A DNA stretch of 5,583 bases from Clostridia bacterium (lineage in GTDB: Bacteria; Bacillota; Clostridia; Oscillospirales; Acutalibacteraceae): contig JAFOXT010000482.1 of NCBI GenBank assembly GCA_017425745.1, forward strand, positions 1 to 5,583, in the 5' to 3' direction. Below the pieces are notes generated by a model. That model was not told the DNA's origin. It did no database searches and saw only the letters and a program-made list of their open reading frames with translations. Shown piece by piece: positions 1-4,900 of this stretch (the stretch's first letter is position 1; each line of letters starts with the position of its first letter). A program made the position numbers and the translations under genes.

Positions 1-639
1 CACGGACTTTACTTTATGAAGCTTTATCAGCACCGCTCCTATGTAATTGCCCTTGAGGGTGCAGAAAGCTGTGACGGAATGTATGTTGACGACAAAAAAG
101 ACGGTATGTCCTTTCGTAGCTACGGCAATTTATTGCTTATTGGAGGCGGTGACCATCGCACGGGTAAAAAAGGCGGCGGTTGGAGAGAGCTGCGTGACTT
201 TGCAAAGAAAAACTATCCTTCAGCTACGGAGAAATTTCATTGGGCAGCTCAGGATTGTATGAGCCTTGACGGAGTACCGTATGTGGGCAGATATTCAAAA
301 AATACAGCAGAGCTTTATGTGACCACGGGCTTTAATAAATGGGGCGTTACGGGCTCAATGGTTGCAGCTGATGTGCTCTCTGATATGATAACGGGCAGAA
401 AAAATGACTATGAAGAGTTGCTGTCACCCTCCAGAAGTATGCTCAGACCACAGTTTTTTCTTAACGGATTTGAAACTGCAAAAAGCTTTCTTGTGCCAAG
501 CAAAAAACGCTGTCCTCACTTAGGGTGTGCCCTGAAGTGGAACAGCGCTGAGCATTCATGGGATTGTCCTTGCCACGGGTCAAGATTTGACGGAAAGGGG
601 ACAGTGCTTGATAATCCGTCAAACGGAAATCTTGCCTGA
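1..639 (+). CDS. FAD-dependent oxidoreductase with C-terminal Rieske [2Fe-2S] domain (5' end outside window)
   Basis: The reading frame is open from base 1, so the gene starts upstream; the first in-frame ATG at 16 is very probably internal. The 212 visible residues hold the end of a DAO-type FAD domain, with the family-typical stretch TTGFNKWGVTGSMVAADVLS (about 325-385) that closes the flavin site. A Rieske domain follows: box I CPHLGC at 511-528 and box II CPCHGS at 565-582. By family knowledge the cluster ligands are the first Cys and the His of each box, and the remaining two Cys form a disulfide; all are present. The protein ends soon after box II (LDNPSNGNLA), as usual in this clostridial group. 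It is probably a cytosolic redox enzyme; the substrate is unknown. Its last 21 bases overlap the end of the convergent MATE gene. The family call is firm, the physiological role is not. Confidence 0.9.
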   Translation, partial: HGLYFMKLYQHRSYVIALEGAESCDGMYVDDKKDGMSFRSYGNLLLIGGGDHRTGKKGGGWRELRDFAKKNYPSATEKFHWAAQDCMSLDGVPYVGRYSKNTAELYVTTGFNKWGVTGSMVAADVLSDMITGRKNDYEELLSPSRSMLRPQFFLNGFETAKSFLVPSKKRCPHLGCALKWNSAEHSWDCPCHGSRFDGKGTVLDNPSNGNLA

Positions 640-1986
640 TGAGGCCGCAATCTCTTTTTTGAACTGTCGTTCTTTTATAAGGTAAATTACAATAAGGGGA
701 ATGTCTGCCATAATCCATGCAGCAGGCCCTGCGTAGCATACAGCATCGAAGCCGAGAGCAGGAGTAAGAATAAAAGCAACAGCAAGTCTGCCGAAGAATT
801 CGCCGACACCTGCAATAGAGTTTGAATAAGTAAAGCCAAGGCCCTGAAGAGTATTGCGCATTACAAAAAGCACGGCAACACCGCTGTAGCACTGAGAAAT
901 TGCAAGAATGTATCTCTTTGCTGCAGCCATCATTTCGGGATTCATTTCATCCATAAACAGCTTTACCATAGGCTCGCCGAGAGAATAAAGGGTAAGACTC
1001 ATAAACACGGAGATTGCCACATTGAGCAGGAAAATCTTCTTTACGTTGCTGACAATTCTCTGAAGATTTTTACTGCCGTAATTCTGTCCCACAAAGGTCT
1101 GGGTAGCAACACCGAGAGCAGACATCGGAAGATTGGTAAGGTTTTCAACTCTTGCTGCGGCAGTGAAGCCTGCAACAACGGCCTTACCGAAGGAGTTTAC
1201 AACGCTCTGAAGACACATTGAGCCGATAGCCGTCATTGTAAACTGCAGGGATACGGGAATGCCAAGCTTAATCTGATGAATTGAGGTGTGAAGATGGGGC
1301 CTCAGCTCTCTGAGATGAATGTCAACATTTTTGTTGAATCTGAGAAGATAGATGCCGTTGAGAAGACAGGCAGTGAAATAGGAAATAAGAGTTGCAAGGG
1401 CCGCACCCTCAATACCCCACTGAAGCTCCTTTACAAAAAGTATGTCAAGAACGAAGTTCACAACTACACTTACTGAGAAAAAGTAAAGAGGCTTTTTGCT
1501 TTCGCCTACGGCTCTTGAAATTGCCGTAAAGTTGTTTGAAAGCATCTGTATGGGTATACCGTAGTAGAGAATGTTGATATATGCCGAAGACATATGAATA
1601 ATATCTTCGTCAGTGCCTATAAGTCTAAGCAGAGGGTCAGAGAGTAAATGAGCGATAATTACAATAACAACACCTATTAAAAAAGCAAGGCTGATACTGT
1701 TTGCCGCGTAGTGAGAAAGCTTCTTTTTGTCGCCGGCACCGAAGGCGTGGGCAACGGGAATTGAAAATCCGCTGGTAAGTCCAAGGGCTGTGCCGATTAT
1801 GAACGAGTTGATAGGCCCTACACTGCCTGCGGCAGCAAGTGCATCGGTGCTTATGTATCTGCCGACAATAATGTTGTCTACAAGAGTGTAGTTATATTGA
1901 AGCAGAGAGGAAAACATAATGGGCAGAGCGAATAGTATAATGCTTTTGATAGGACTGCCCGTAAGCATTGAGTTTTGTTTTTTCAT
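619..1986 (-). CDS. MATE family multidrug/cation antiporter
   Basis: This complete 455-residue protein has the usual MATE length and about 12 hydrophobic membrane segments in two six-helix halves. The N-terminus (LTGSPIKSIILFALPIMFSS, then VDNIIVGRYIS near residues 36-46) is typical of this family. The second half carries AARVENLTNLPMSALGVATQ followed by TFVGQNYGSKN (about 277-307), a strongly conserved block. MATE proteins export organic cations or drugs in exchange for Na+ or H+; the substrate and coupling ion here cannot be read from sequence. The ATG at 1986 is preceded only by a weak AGGA 13 nt away; the next Met (residue 7) has no better site, so the first ATG is preferred. A consensus promoter lies just upstream (2021-2048). 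The gene ends inside the last 21 bp of the convergent Rieske oxidoreductase, with no terminator seen between them. Confidence 0.95.
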   Translation of the reverse strand: MKKQNSMLTGSPIKSIILFALPIMFSSLLQYNYTLVDNIIVGRYISTDALAAAGSVGPINSFIIGTALGLTSGFSIPVAHAFGAGDKKKLSHYAANSISLAFLIGVVIVIIAHLLSDPLLRLIGTDEDIIHMSSAYINILYYGIPIQMLSNNFTAISRAVGESKKPLYFFSVSVVVNFVLDILFVKELQWGIEGAALATLISYFTACLLNGIYLLRFNKNVDIHLRELRPHLHTSIHQIKLGIPVSLQFTMTAIGSMCLQSVVNSFGKAVVAGFTAAARVENLTNLPMSALGVATQTFVGQNYGSKNLQRIVSNVKKIFLLNVAISVFMSLTLYSLGEPMVKLFMDEMNPEMMAAAKRYILAISQCYSGVAVLFVMRNTLQGLGFTYSNSIAGVGEFFGRLAVAFILTPALGFDAVCYAGPAAWIMADIPLIVIYLIKERQFKKEIAASSGKISV

Positions 1987-2020
1987 ATCAAGTAATCAAT
2001 CCTGTTTTTTATTCAGGAAT

Positions 2021-2048
2021 ATTATACAATCTTTAAGGGTTTTGTCAA
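2021..2048 (-). promoter_or_regulatory. Consensus promoter of the MATE gene
   Basis: On the minus strand TTGACA (2048-2043) and TATAAT (2026-2021) are separated by 16 bp, a perfect hexamer pair for the housekeeping sigma factor. An A/T-only tract at 2056-2075 lies where an UP element would contact the RNA polymerase alpha subunits. The predicted start is near 2014, giving a leader of about 28 nt. That leader opens with a short inverted repeat, TCCTG...CAGGA (arms at 2014-2018 and 2000-2004), whose second arm contains the only AGGA that could serve as a ribosome-binding site. Confidence 0.85.
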
Positions 2049-2070
2049 TGGAGATAAAATTAATTTTAAT

Positions 2071-2103
2071 TAAAACAAAGTGCACGAGTGTCAGCTCGTG
2101 CAC
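2071..2103 (-). terminator. Rho-independent terminator of the Cys-rich small gene
   Basis: Read on the minus strand, GTGCACGAG and CTCGTGCAC form a perfect 9-bp stem (2103-2095 and 2088-2080) around a 6-nt loop. The tract TTTGTTTTA follows. It begins 19 nt after the stop codon of the 47-residue Cys-rich gene and lies upstream of the MATE promoter, so the two leftward genes are separate transcription units. The stem is symmetrical and could also act on rightward transcripts, but the T-run there is 11 nt away. Confidence 0.8.
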
Positions 2104-2122
2104 AAATCTGTTATTTTTTTAC

Positions 2123-2266
2123 TTAGCAACCGCAGCTTCTGTTGCAGTCATTCTGGCAGCAGTTACAACCACAGCCGTTACCGCCGAAAGCACCGTTACC
2201 GTTGCCGCAGCAGGAAATTAAGAGAATGAGGATGATAATCCATGAGCAATTGTTATTGCAGAACAT
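2123..2266 (-). CDS. Small membrane-anchored Cys-rich protein (chorion class high-cysteine HCB protein 13-like)
   Basis: This 47-codon gene is easy to miss. The ATG at 2266 is preceded by AGGGGG (2280-2275) with an 8-nt spacing, an excellent ribosome-binding site. The product starts MFCNNNCSWIIILILLISCC, so a polar Cys-bearing head is followed by a single hydrophobic helix (about residues 9-18). The tail is rich in Gly, Asn and Cys, with CGC and CC motifs. There are 11 cysteines in 47 residues (3, 7, 19, 20, 32, 34, 36, 37, 41, 45, 47). The layout matches small clostridial proteins automatically named after silkmoth chorion HCB protein; that name reflects composition, not shared ancestry or known function. 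The gene has its own promoter and terminator and no partner gene. The Cys could bind metal or form disulfides, but this is inference. Overlapping frames on the other strand are not preferred. Confidence 0.82.
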   Translation of the reverse strand: MFCNNNCSWIIILILLISCCGNGNGAFGGNGCGCNCCQNDCNRSCGC

Positions 2267-2274
2267 TTTGTTGA

Positions 2275-2318
2275 CCCCCTTTCATCATCATTATACGTGC
2301 AAGTTTAACTTGTGTTAC
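2275..2318 (-). promoter_or_regulatory. Promoter and strong RBS of the Cys-rich small gene
   Basis: On the minus strand a perfect -10 TATAAT (2295-2290) is preceded, with a 17-bp spacer, by GTAACA (2318-2313), which matches the -35 consensus at 4 of 6 positions. The AGGGGG Shine-Dalgarno at 2280-2275 comes shortly after the expected start near 2283, giving a very short leader. The first 13 bases of the spacer are a perfect palindrome (see 2300-2312), suggesting a repressor or activator site. Confidence 0.6.
2300..2312. promoter_or_regulatory. 13-bp perfect palindrome, possible operator
   Basis: CAAGTT-T-AACTTG has perfect 6-bp arms around a single central base. It lies between the -35 and -10 elements of the leftward Cys-rich gene promoter, directly beside the -35. 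Such a position fits a repressor site or a spacer-binding activator site. No matching regulator is encoded in the window and the motif is not one I can assign, so operator function is inference. Confidence 0.4.
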
Positions 2319-2363
2319 TGAATAAGATAAATTATCAGAGTGAAAAATATAACGGGTGATAAA

Positions 2364-2528
2364 ATGAAAAGTAAGCTTCCTCATATAACCATAGGTCAGA
2401 AAGAGTCTGACCCTTTCACTATAGGGGAAAGGTCAAAAACAAAGGAGCACACTGACAGATTAAGGTCAGACTTTTTGAAAATATCTGAAAATGAAAATCT
2501 TCAAAAATTAGCGAAAAATGAAGATTAA
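2364..2528 (+). CDS. Possible small hypothetical protein (54 aa)
   Basis: An ATG at 2364 is preceded by GGTGAT, a six-base match to the 3' part of the extended Shine-Dalgarno sequence at a workable distance. The frame stays open for 54 codons to a TAA. The predicted product is hydrophilic and charged, ends KLAKNED, and has no membrane segment, cysteine or recognised domain. An in-frame GTG at 2340 would lengthen it but has no ribosome-binding site. No convincing promoter is visible. The stretch also carries a 7-bp hairpin and several GGTCA-type heptads, so it may instead be non-coding control DNA upstream of ctsR. Nothing else is evident between 2320 and 2548. Confidence 0.3.
   Translation: MKSKLPHITIGQKESDPFTIGERSKTKEHTDRLRSDFLKISENENLQKLAKNED
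2394..2412. repeat. 7-bp inverted repeat built from GGTCAGA
   Basis: GGTCAGA (2394-2400) and TCTGACC (2406-2412) are perfect inverted copies around AAGAG. The unit differs from the CtsR heptad GGTCAAA by one base. Further copies lie nearby on the plus strand: GGTCAAA at 2431-2437 and GGTCAGA at 2464-2470. CtsR is known to need directly repeated heptads three bases apart, which these are not, so they are at best weak or auxiliary sites. Confidence 0.4.
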
Positions 2529-2548
2529 GAGAGATAAACTCAAAAATC

Positions 2549-2577
2549 AAATGGTCAAAGTTTATTTTTGACCATTT
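2549..2577. repeat. 11-bp perfect inverted repeat carrying opposed CtsR heptads
   Basis: AAATGGTCAAA (2549-2559) and TTTGACCATTT (2567-2577) are exact reverse complements around a 7-base centre. Each arm holds a CtsR heptad, in opposite orientations. As RNA it would form a hairpin followed by a few U residues, so it could also act as a weak terminator for rightward transcription through the small upstream frame. Its second arm is shared with the tandem CtsR operator at 2567-2583. Confidence 0.65.
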
Positions 2578-2583
2578 TTGACC
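2567..2583 (-). promoter_or_regulatory. CtsR operator 1 (tandem heptad)
   Basis: On the minus strand this reads GGTCAAA-AAT-GGTCAAA, an exact match to the known CtsR site, two direct heptads separated by three bases. It ends one base before the -35 region of the ctsR promoter. Bound CtsR would abut RNA polymerase and repress ctsR-mcsA-mcsB, giving autoregulation released by heat or protein stress. Confidence 0.85.
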
Positions 2584-2584
2584 T

Positions 2585-2612
2585 TTGAAATAAAAGTCAA
2601 ACCGTCTATAAT
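2585..2612 (+). promoter_or_regulatory. Promoter of the ctsR-mcsA-mcsB operon
   Basis: TTGAAA (2585-2590, 5 of 6 consensus bases) and a perfect TATAAT (2607-2612) are 16 bp apart, a good housekeeping promoter. Transcription should start near 2619, about 47 nt before the ctsR ATG. A single CtsR heptad AGTCAAA (2595-2601) lies within the spacer, operator 1 lies just upstream and operator 2 just downstream, so the promoter is enclosed by repressor sites. Confidence 0.8.
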
Positions 2613-2627
2613 AAGAATTACAGTGAA

Positions 2628-2650
2628 GGTCAAAGACAGTCAAAGTCAAA
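2628..2650 (+). promoter_or_regulatory. CtsR operator 2 (tandem heptad plus a third box)
   Basis: GGTCAAA (2628-2634), GAC, AGTCAAA (2638-2644) forms a canonical CtsR tandem heptad. A third AGTCAAA (2644-2650) shares its first base with the end of the second. The cluster lies in the early transcribed region and runs straight into the ctsR Shine-Dalgarno AGGAAGTGAT (2650-2659). It should block promoter escape when CtsR is bound. Confidence 0.85.
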
Positions 2651-2665
2651 GGAAGTGATTAAAAA

Positions 2666-3115
2666 ATGAACCTTTCAAATGCAATTGCACGAATGATAAC
2701 AGAAATGCTTGAAGAACAAAGCGAAATTGAAATTCAGCGAAACGTACTTGCTCAGGATCTGGGCTGTGTGCCAAGTCAGATTAACTATGTGCTCTCTTCA
2801 AGATTCACACCTGAGAGAGGTTATATAGTAGAAAGCCGCCGAGGCGGTAAGGGCTGTATAAGAATAACAAGAGTCAGCTACGACAAAAATACACTTTTAA
2901 TGAAGGTTATAGGCTCTGTAGGTCAGAGTATAGATGAAAGGGCAGTAGATGCTCACCTTATGAATCTTCTTTATCACGAGCTTATTACCAAAAGAGATGC
3001 AGCATTGATTTCAGCGGCAACAAATGATAATACTCTTCGCGGACTGCCCACAGAAATCAGAGATCTTTTAAGAGCGACAATTTTCAAGCAGATGCTTTTA
3101 ACAATAACCGAATAA
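2666..3115 (+). CDS. ctsR: CtsR, class III stress gene repressor
   Basis: This 149-residue protein has the usual length of CtsR, the dimeric winged-helix repressor of clp and mcs genes in Firmicutes. The N-terminal DNA-binding part shows the hallmark run LGCVPSQINYVLSSRFT (about 32-48) followed by RGYIVESRRGG and IRI, which form the helix-turn-helix and beta-wing. The C-terminal part (about 85-149) is the dimerisation and McsB/ClpC response region. The ATG at 2666 follows a near-perfect AGGAAGTGAT site. It is first in the operon with mcsA (20-nt gap) and is preceded by CtsR operators, so it represses itself. Odd point: the wing's glycine loop, GGGG in Bacillus and linked there to temperature sensing, is GGKG (residues 60-63). 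The wing arginines (R58, R59) that McsB-type kinases may target are kept. Confidence 0.97.
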   Translation: MNLSNAIARMITEMLEEQSEIEIQRNVLAQDLGCVPSQINYVLSSRFTPERGYIVESRRGGKGCIRITRVSYDKNTLLMKVIGSVGQSIDERAVDAHLMNLLYHELITKRDAALISAATNDNTLRGLPTEIRDLLRATIFKQMLLTITE

Positions 3116-3135
3116 ATTAAGAGGAGGAATTTAAT

Positions 3136-3660
3136 ATGTTATGTCAGAATTGTAAGAAAAACGAAGCAACAACCCACATCAAGCGTGTTGTAAACGGCGA
3201 AGCTACAGAAAGCCACCTTTGCCATTCCTGTGCTCAGAATTCAGGCTTTGACGATTTCTTTGACGATTTTTCACTTAATCTGCCCGGAATTTTTTCATCA
3301 TTCTTCGGCGACAGCATGTTCGCTCTCGGCGAATCAAAGCTTACACGCTGCGAAAAATGCGGCTGCTGCTTTGACGATATAATCAAAAGCGGTAAGGTAG
3401 GCTGTGCCGATTGCTACGAAAAATTCTACAATAAGCTTCTGCCGTCAATTCAGAGAATCCACGGCAAGGCAAAGCACGCAGGCAAGGTGCCCGTAATACA
3501 CGAAACCGTAACAGCAAAAAAGGAAGAGCCAAAAGAAAAAACTGCAGAGGATAAAATTGCCGAGCTTAATTTACAGATGCAGAAAGCAATTGAAGAGCAG
3601 AATTTTGAACAGGCAGCAGTTTTAAGAGACGAAATAAAATCACTGAAGGGAGAAAACTGA
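3136..3660 (+). CDS. mcsA: McsA, zinc-finger activator of the arginine kinase McsB
   Basis: This 174-residue protein activates McsB and helps regulate CtsR and ClpC under heat, metal and oxidative stress. It shows four CxxC pairs, C3/C6 with C29/C32 and C72/C75 with C90/C93, as expected for two zinc-binding modules; two extra Cys (77, 78) sit in the second. A charged, Lys/Glu-rich linker (about 125-138) leads to a C-terminal UVR domain (about 138-172, DKIAELNLQMQKAIEEQNFE and following), a short helical hairpin for protein contact. Length and order match the family (185 residues in B. subtilis). The ATG at 3136 follows an excellent AGGAGG (3122-3127). It is in the middle of the operon and ends one base before the mcsB ATG, suggesting translational coupling of activator and kinase. 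Confidence 0.96.
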   Translation: MLCQNCKKNEATTHIKRVVNGEATESHLCHSCAQNSGFDDFFDDFSLNLPGIFSSFFGDSMFALGESKLTRCEKCGCCFDDIIKSGKVGCADCYEKFYNKLLPSIQRIHGKAKHAGKVPVIHETVTAKKEEPKEKTAEDKIAELNLQMQKAIEEQNFEQAAVLRDEIKSLKGEN

Positions 3661-3661
3661 T

Positions 3662-4666
3662 ATGAAATGGTATATGGATTTAGGCAATCAGGGCGATATT
3701 GTTCTCAGTACAAGAGTGCGTCTTGCAAGAAATCTTGTGGATTATCCCTTCCCTTCAAGACTTGATTCAAAAGAAAAAGAAGAGGTTTCTTCAATTATAA
3801 AGGAGGCTCTTTCTGACTATAATGAAAAAGCCCTCGGTAATATTGATATGGCGTCACTGACACCTGCCGAGGCAGTGTCACTTGCAGAAAAGCACCTTAT
3901 CAGCCCTGAATTTGCTTCAGAAACAAGGGGCAGAAGTCTTCTCCTTTCTGAAAGTGAAGATGTAAGCATTATGCTTTGTGAGGAGGATCACGTAAGAATT
4001 CAGGTGATTTATCCCGGTCTTTCTCTTGAAGAGGCTTTCAGCACTGCTGAAAAAATTGACAGCCACCTTGAGAAAAAGCTCAGCTATGCCTTCAGCGAAA
4101 ATCTCGGCTATCTCACTCAGTGTCCCACCAATCTCGGCACAGGCATGAGGGCTTCCGTTATGCTTCACCTTCCTGCACTTTCCAAAAAAGGTGCAATGCG
4201 TGGGCTTTCCACAACCGTTTCAAAGCTTGGCCTTACTCTCCGCGGATCTTACGGTGAAGGCGGTGAAACAAGCGGAGACATTTATCAGCTCAGCAATCAG
4301 GTAACTCTCGGAATTTCTGAAAGTGCCGCTATACAGAATCTTTCATCAATAGCATTACAGATTATTGCACAGGAAAAGCAGGCCCGCGCCGTTCTTGTGA
4401 AGGATGAAGATTTTATGGATAAAATTTATAGAGCTTACGGTATACTTAAAAGTGCCTACAAGCTCACCTCAAGAGAGCTTATTGGTCTTCTCTCTTATGT
4501 GCGTCTCGGCGCATCTGAGGGTATACTGAATGTACCTCTTGAAACACTTTCTGCTCTTTTTATTGAGCTTCAGCCGGCAACAATGAACGCTCAGAGTGAA
4601 GCACCGCTTTCACAGTCGCAAAGAGATATTCAGAGAGCTGAAAGGGTAAGAGAAGCACTTAACTGA
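3662..4666 (+). CDS. mcsB: McsB, protein-arginine kinase
   Basis: McsB phosphorylates arginines, inactivating CtsR and marking damaged proteins for ClpCP. The fold is that of phosphagen kinases. Visible motifs: LSTRVRLARN (15-24, ATP phosphate contact), CEEDH (106-110, equivalent of the Bacillus NEED loop acids), CPTNLGTGMRAS (154-165, signature with conserved Cys154), and YGEG with E199 followed by SGDIYQLSNQVTLGISE (204-220). Near the C-terminus RDIQRA (321-326) fits the RDxxRA pocket that senses phospho-arginine allosterically. At 334 residues it is about 30 shorter than the B. subtilis protein, partly through a shorter N-terminus; nothing catalytic seems lost. The start lies one base after the mcsA stop, with AGGGAGA inside the end of mcsA as ribosome-binding site. 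A terminator follows immediately. Confidence 0.97.
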   Translation: MKWYMDLGNQGDIVLSTRVRLARNLVDYPFPSRLDSKEKEEVSSIIKEALSDYNEKALGNIDMASLTPAEAVSLAEKHLISPEFASETRGRSLLLSESEDVSIMLCEEDHVRIQVIYPGLSLEEAFSTAEKIDSHLEKKLSYAFSENLGYLTQCPTNLGTGMRASVMLHLPALSKKGAMRGLSTTVSKLGLTLRGSYGEGGETSGDIYQLSNQVTLGISESAAIQNLSSIALQIIAQEKQARAVLVKDEDFMDKIYRAYGILKSAYKLTSRELIGLLSYVRLGASEGILNVPLETLSALFIELQPATMNAQSEAPLSQSQRDIQRAERVREALN

Positions 4667-4670
4667 AAAA

Positions 4671-4700
4671 ACGGGTCTGCAAAAGCAGGCCTGTTTTTTT
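4671..4700 (+). terminator. Rho-independent terminator after mcsB
   Basis: ACGGGTCTGC (4671-4680) pairs with GCAGGCCTGT (4685-4694) over 10 positions with two G-U pairs, around an AAAA loop. Seven T residues (4694-4700) follow. It starts 5 nt after the mcsB stop codon, so it should end or weaken the ctsR-mcsA-mcsB transcript before clpC. A run of A upstream could make it work partly in the other direction. Confidence 0.85.
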
Positions 4701-4703
4701 ATC

Positions 4704-4731
4704 AGAGTTAAGAGTGGAGAGTTAAGAGTTA
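4704..4731 (+). repeat. Left terminal heptad array of the element
   Basis: Four 7-bp units in direct tandem: three are AGAGTTA (4704-4710, 4718-4724, 4725-4731) and one is a diverged AGAGTGG (4711-4717). The array is mirrored in inverted orientation at the right end of the element. Confidence 0.85.
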
Positions 4732-4820
4732 AGATGTGGTCGCAGATTTATACTTCCTTATACGGTCAGATATAGTCTGCGAAACAAATTATGCGTTAAA
4801 TGGTAAAGAGCAGATTTTAA

Positions 4821-4870
4821 GCCTCTCCTGAAAGGAGAGGTGGATTCGTCGCAGACGAAGACGGAGAGGT
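4821..4870 (+). repeat. Core double hairpin with repeated GGAGAGGT
   Basis: CCTCTCCT (4822-4829) pairs with AGGAGAGG (4833-4840) around a 3-nt loop. TTCGTC (4845-4850) pairs with GACGAA (4854-4859) around GCA. GGAGAGGT occurs at 4834-4841 and again at 4863-4870, so CCTCTCC could pair with either copy, giving two alternative folds. This compact core looks like the conserved centre of an interspersed repeat. Confidence 0.7.
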
Positions 4871-4900
4871 TCTATAATCGGAGCGAAGCGACCCATATCT

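Noticed and set aside
461..892. 143-residue minus-strand frame
   Set aside because: Lies in another frame over the MATE and oxidoreductase genes, Cys/Arg-rich composition typical of a shadow, no ribosome-binding site.
1288..1476. 62-residue plus-strand frame
   Set aside because: Antisense to the well-supported MATE gene, with no start signal.
1919..2221. 100-residue plus-strand frame ending in an Ala/Thr/Val-rich tail
   Set aside because: Runs antisense through the MATE start, its promoter, the terminator and the Cys-rich gene; the tail is the complement of Gly/Cys/Asn codons.
2496..2526. AATCTTC/GAAGATT inverted repeat
   Set aside because: Only 7 bp with a 17-base gap in A-rich DNA; likely chance.
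2419..2649. 76-residue minus-strand frame
   Set aside because: Crosses the ctsR promoter and all CtsR operators, Phe-rich from A-rich complement, no ribosome-binding site.
3917..4168. 83-residue minus-strand frame
   Set aside because: Shadow inside mcsB, whose motifs are clear.
4764..4770. GGTCAGA as a CtsR site upstream of clpC
   Set aside because: Single, one mismatch, no partner heptad three bases away; the same heptamer also occurs by chance inside the MATE gene.
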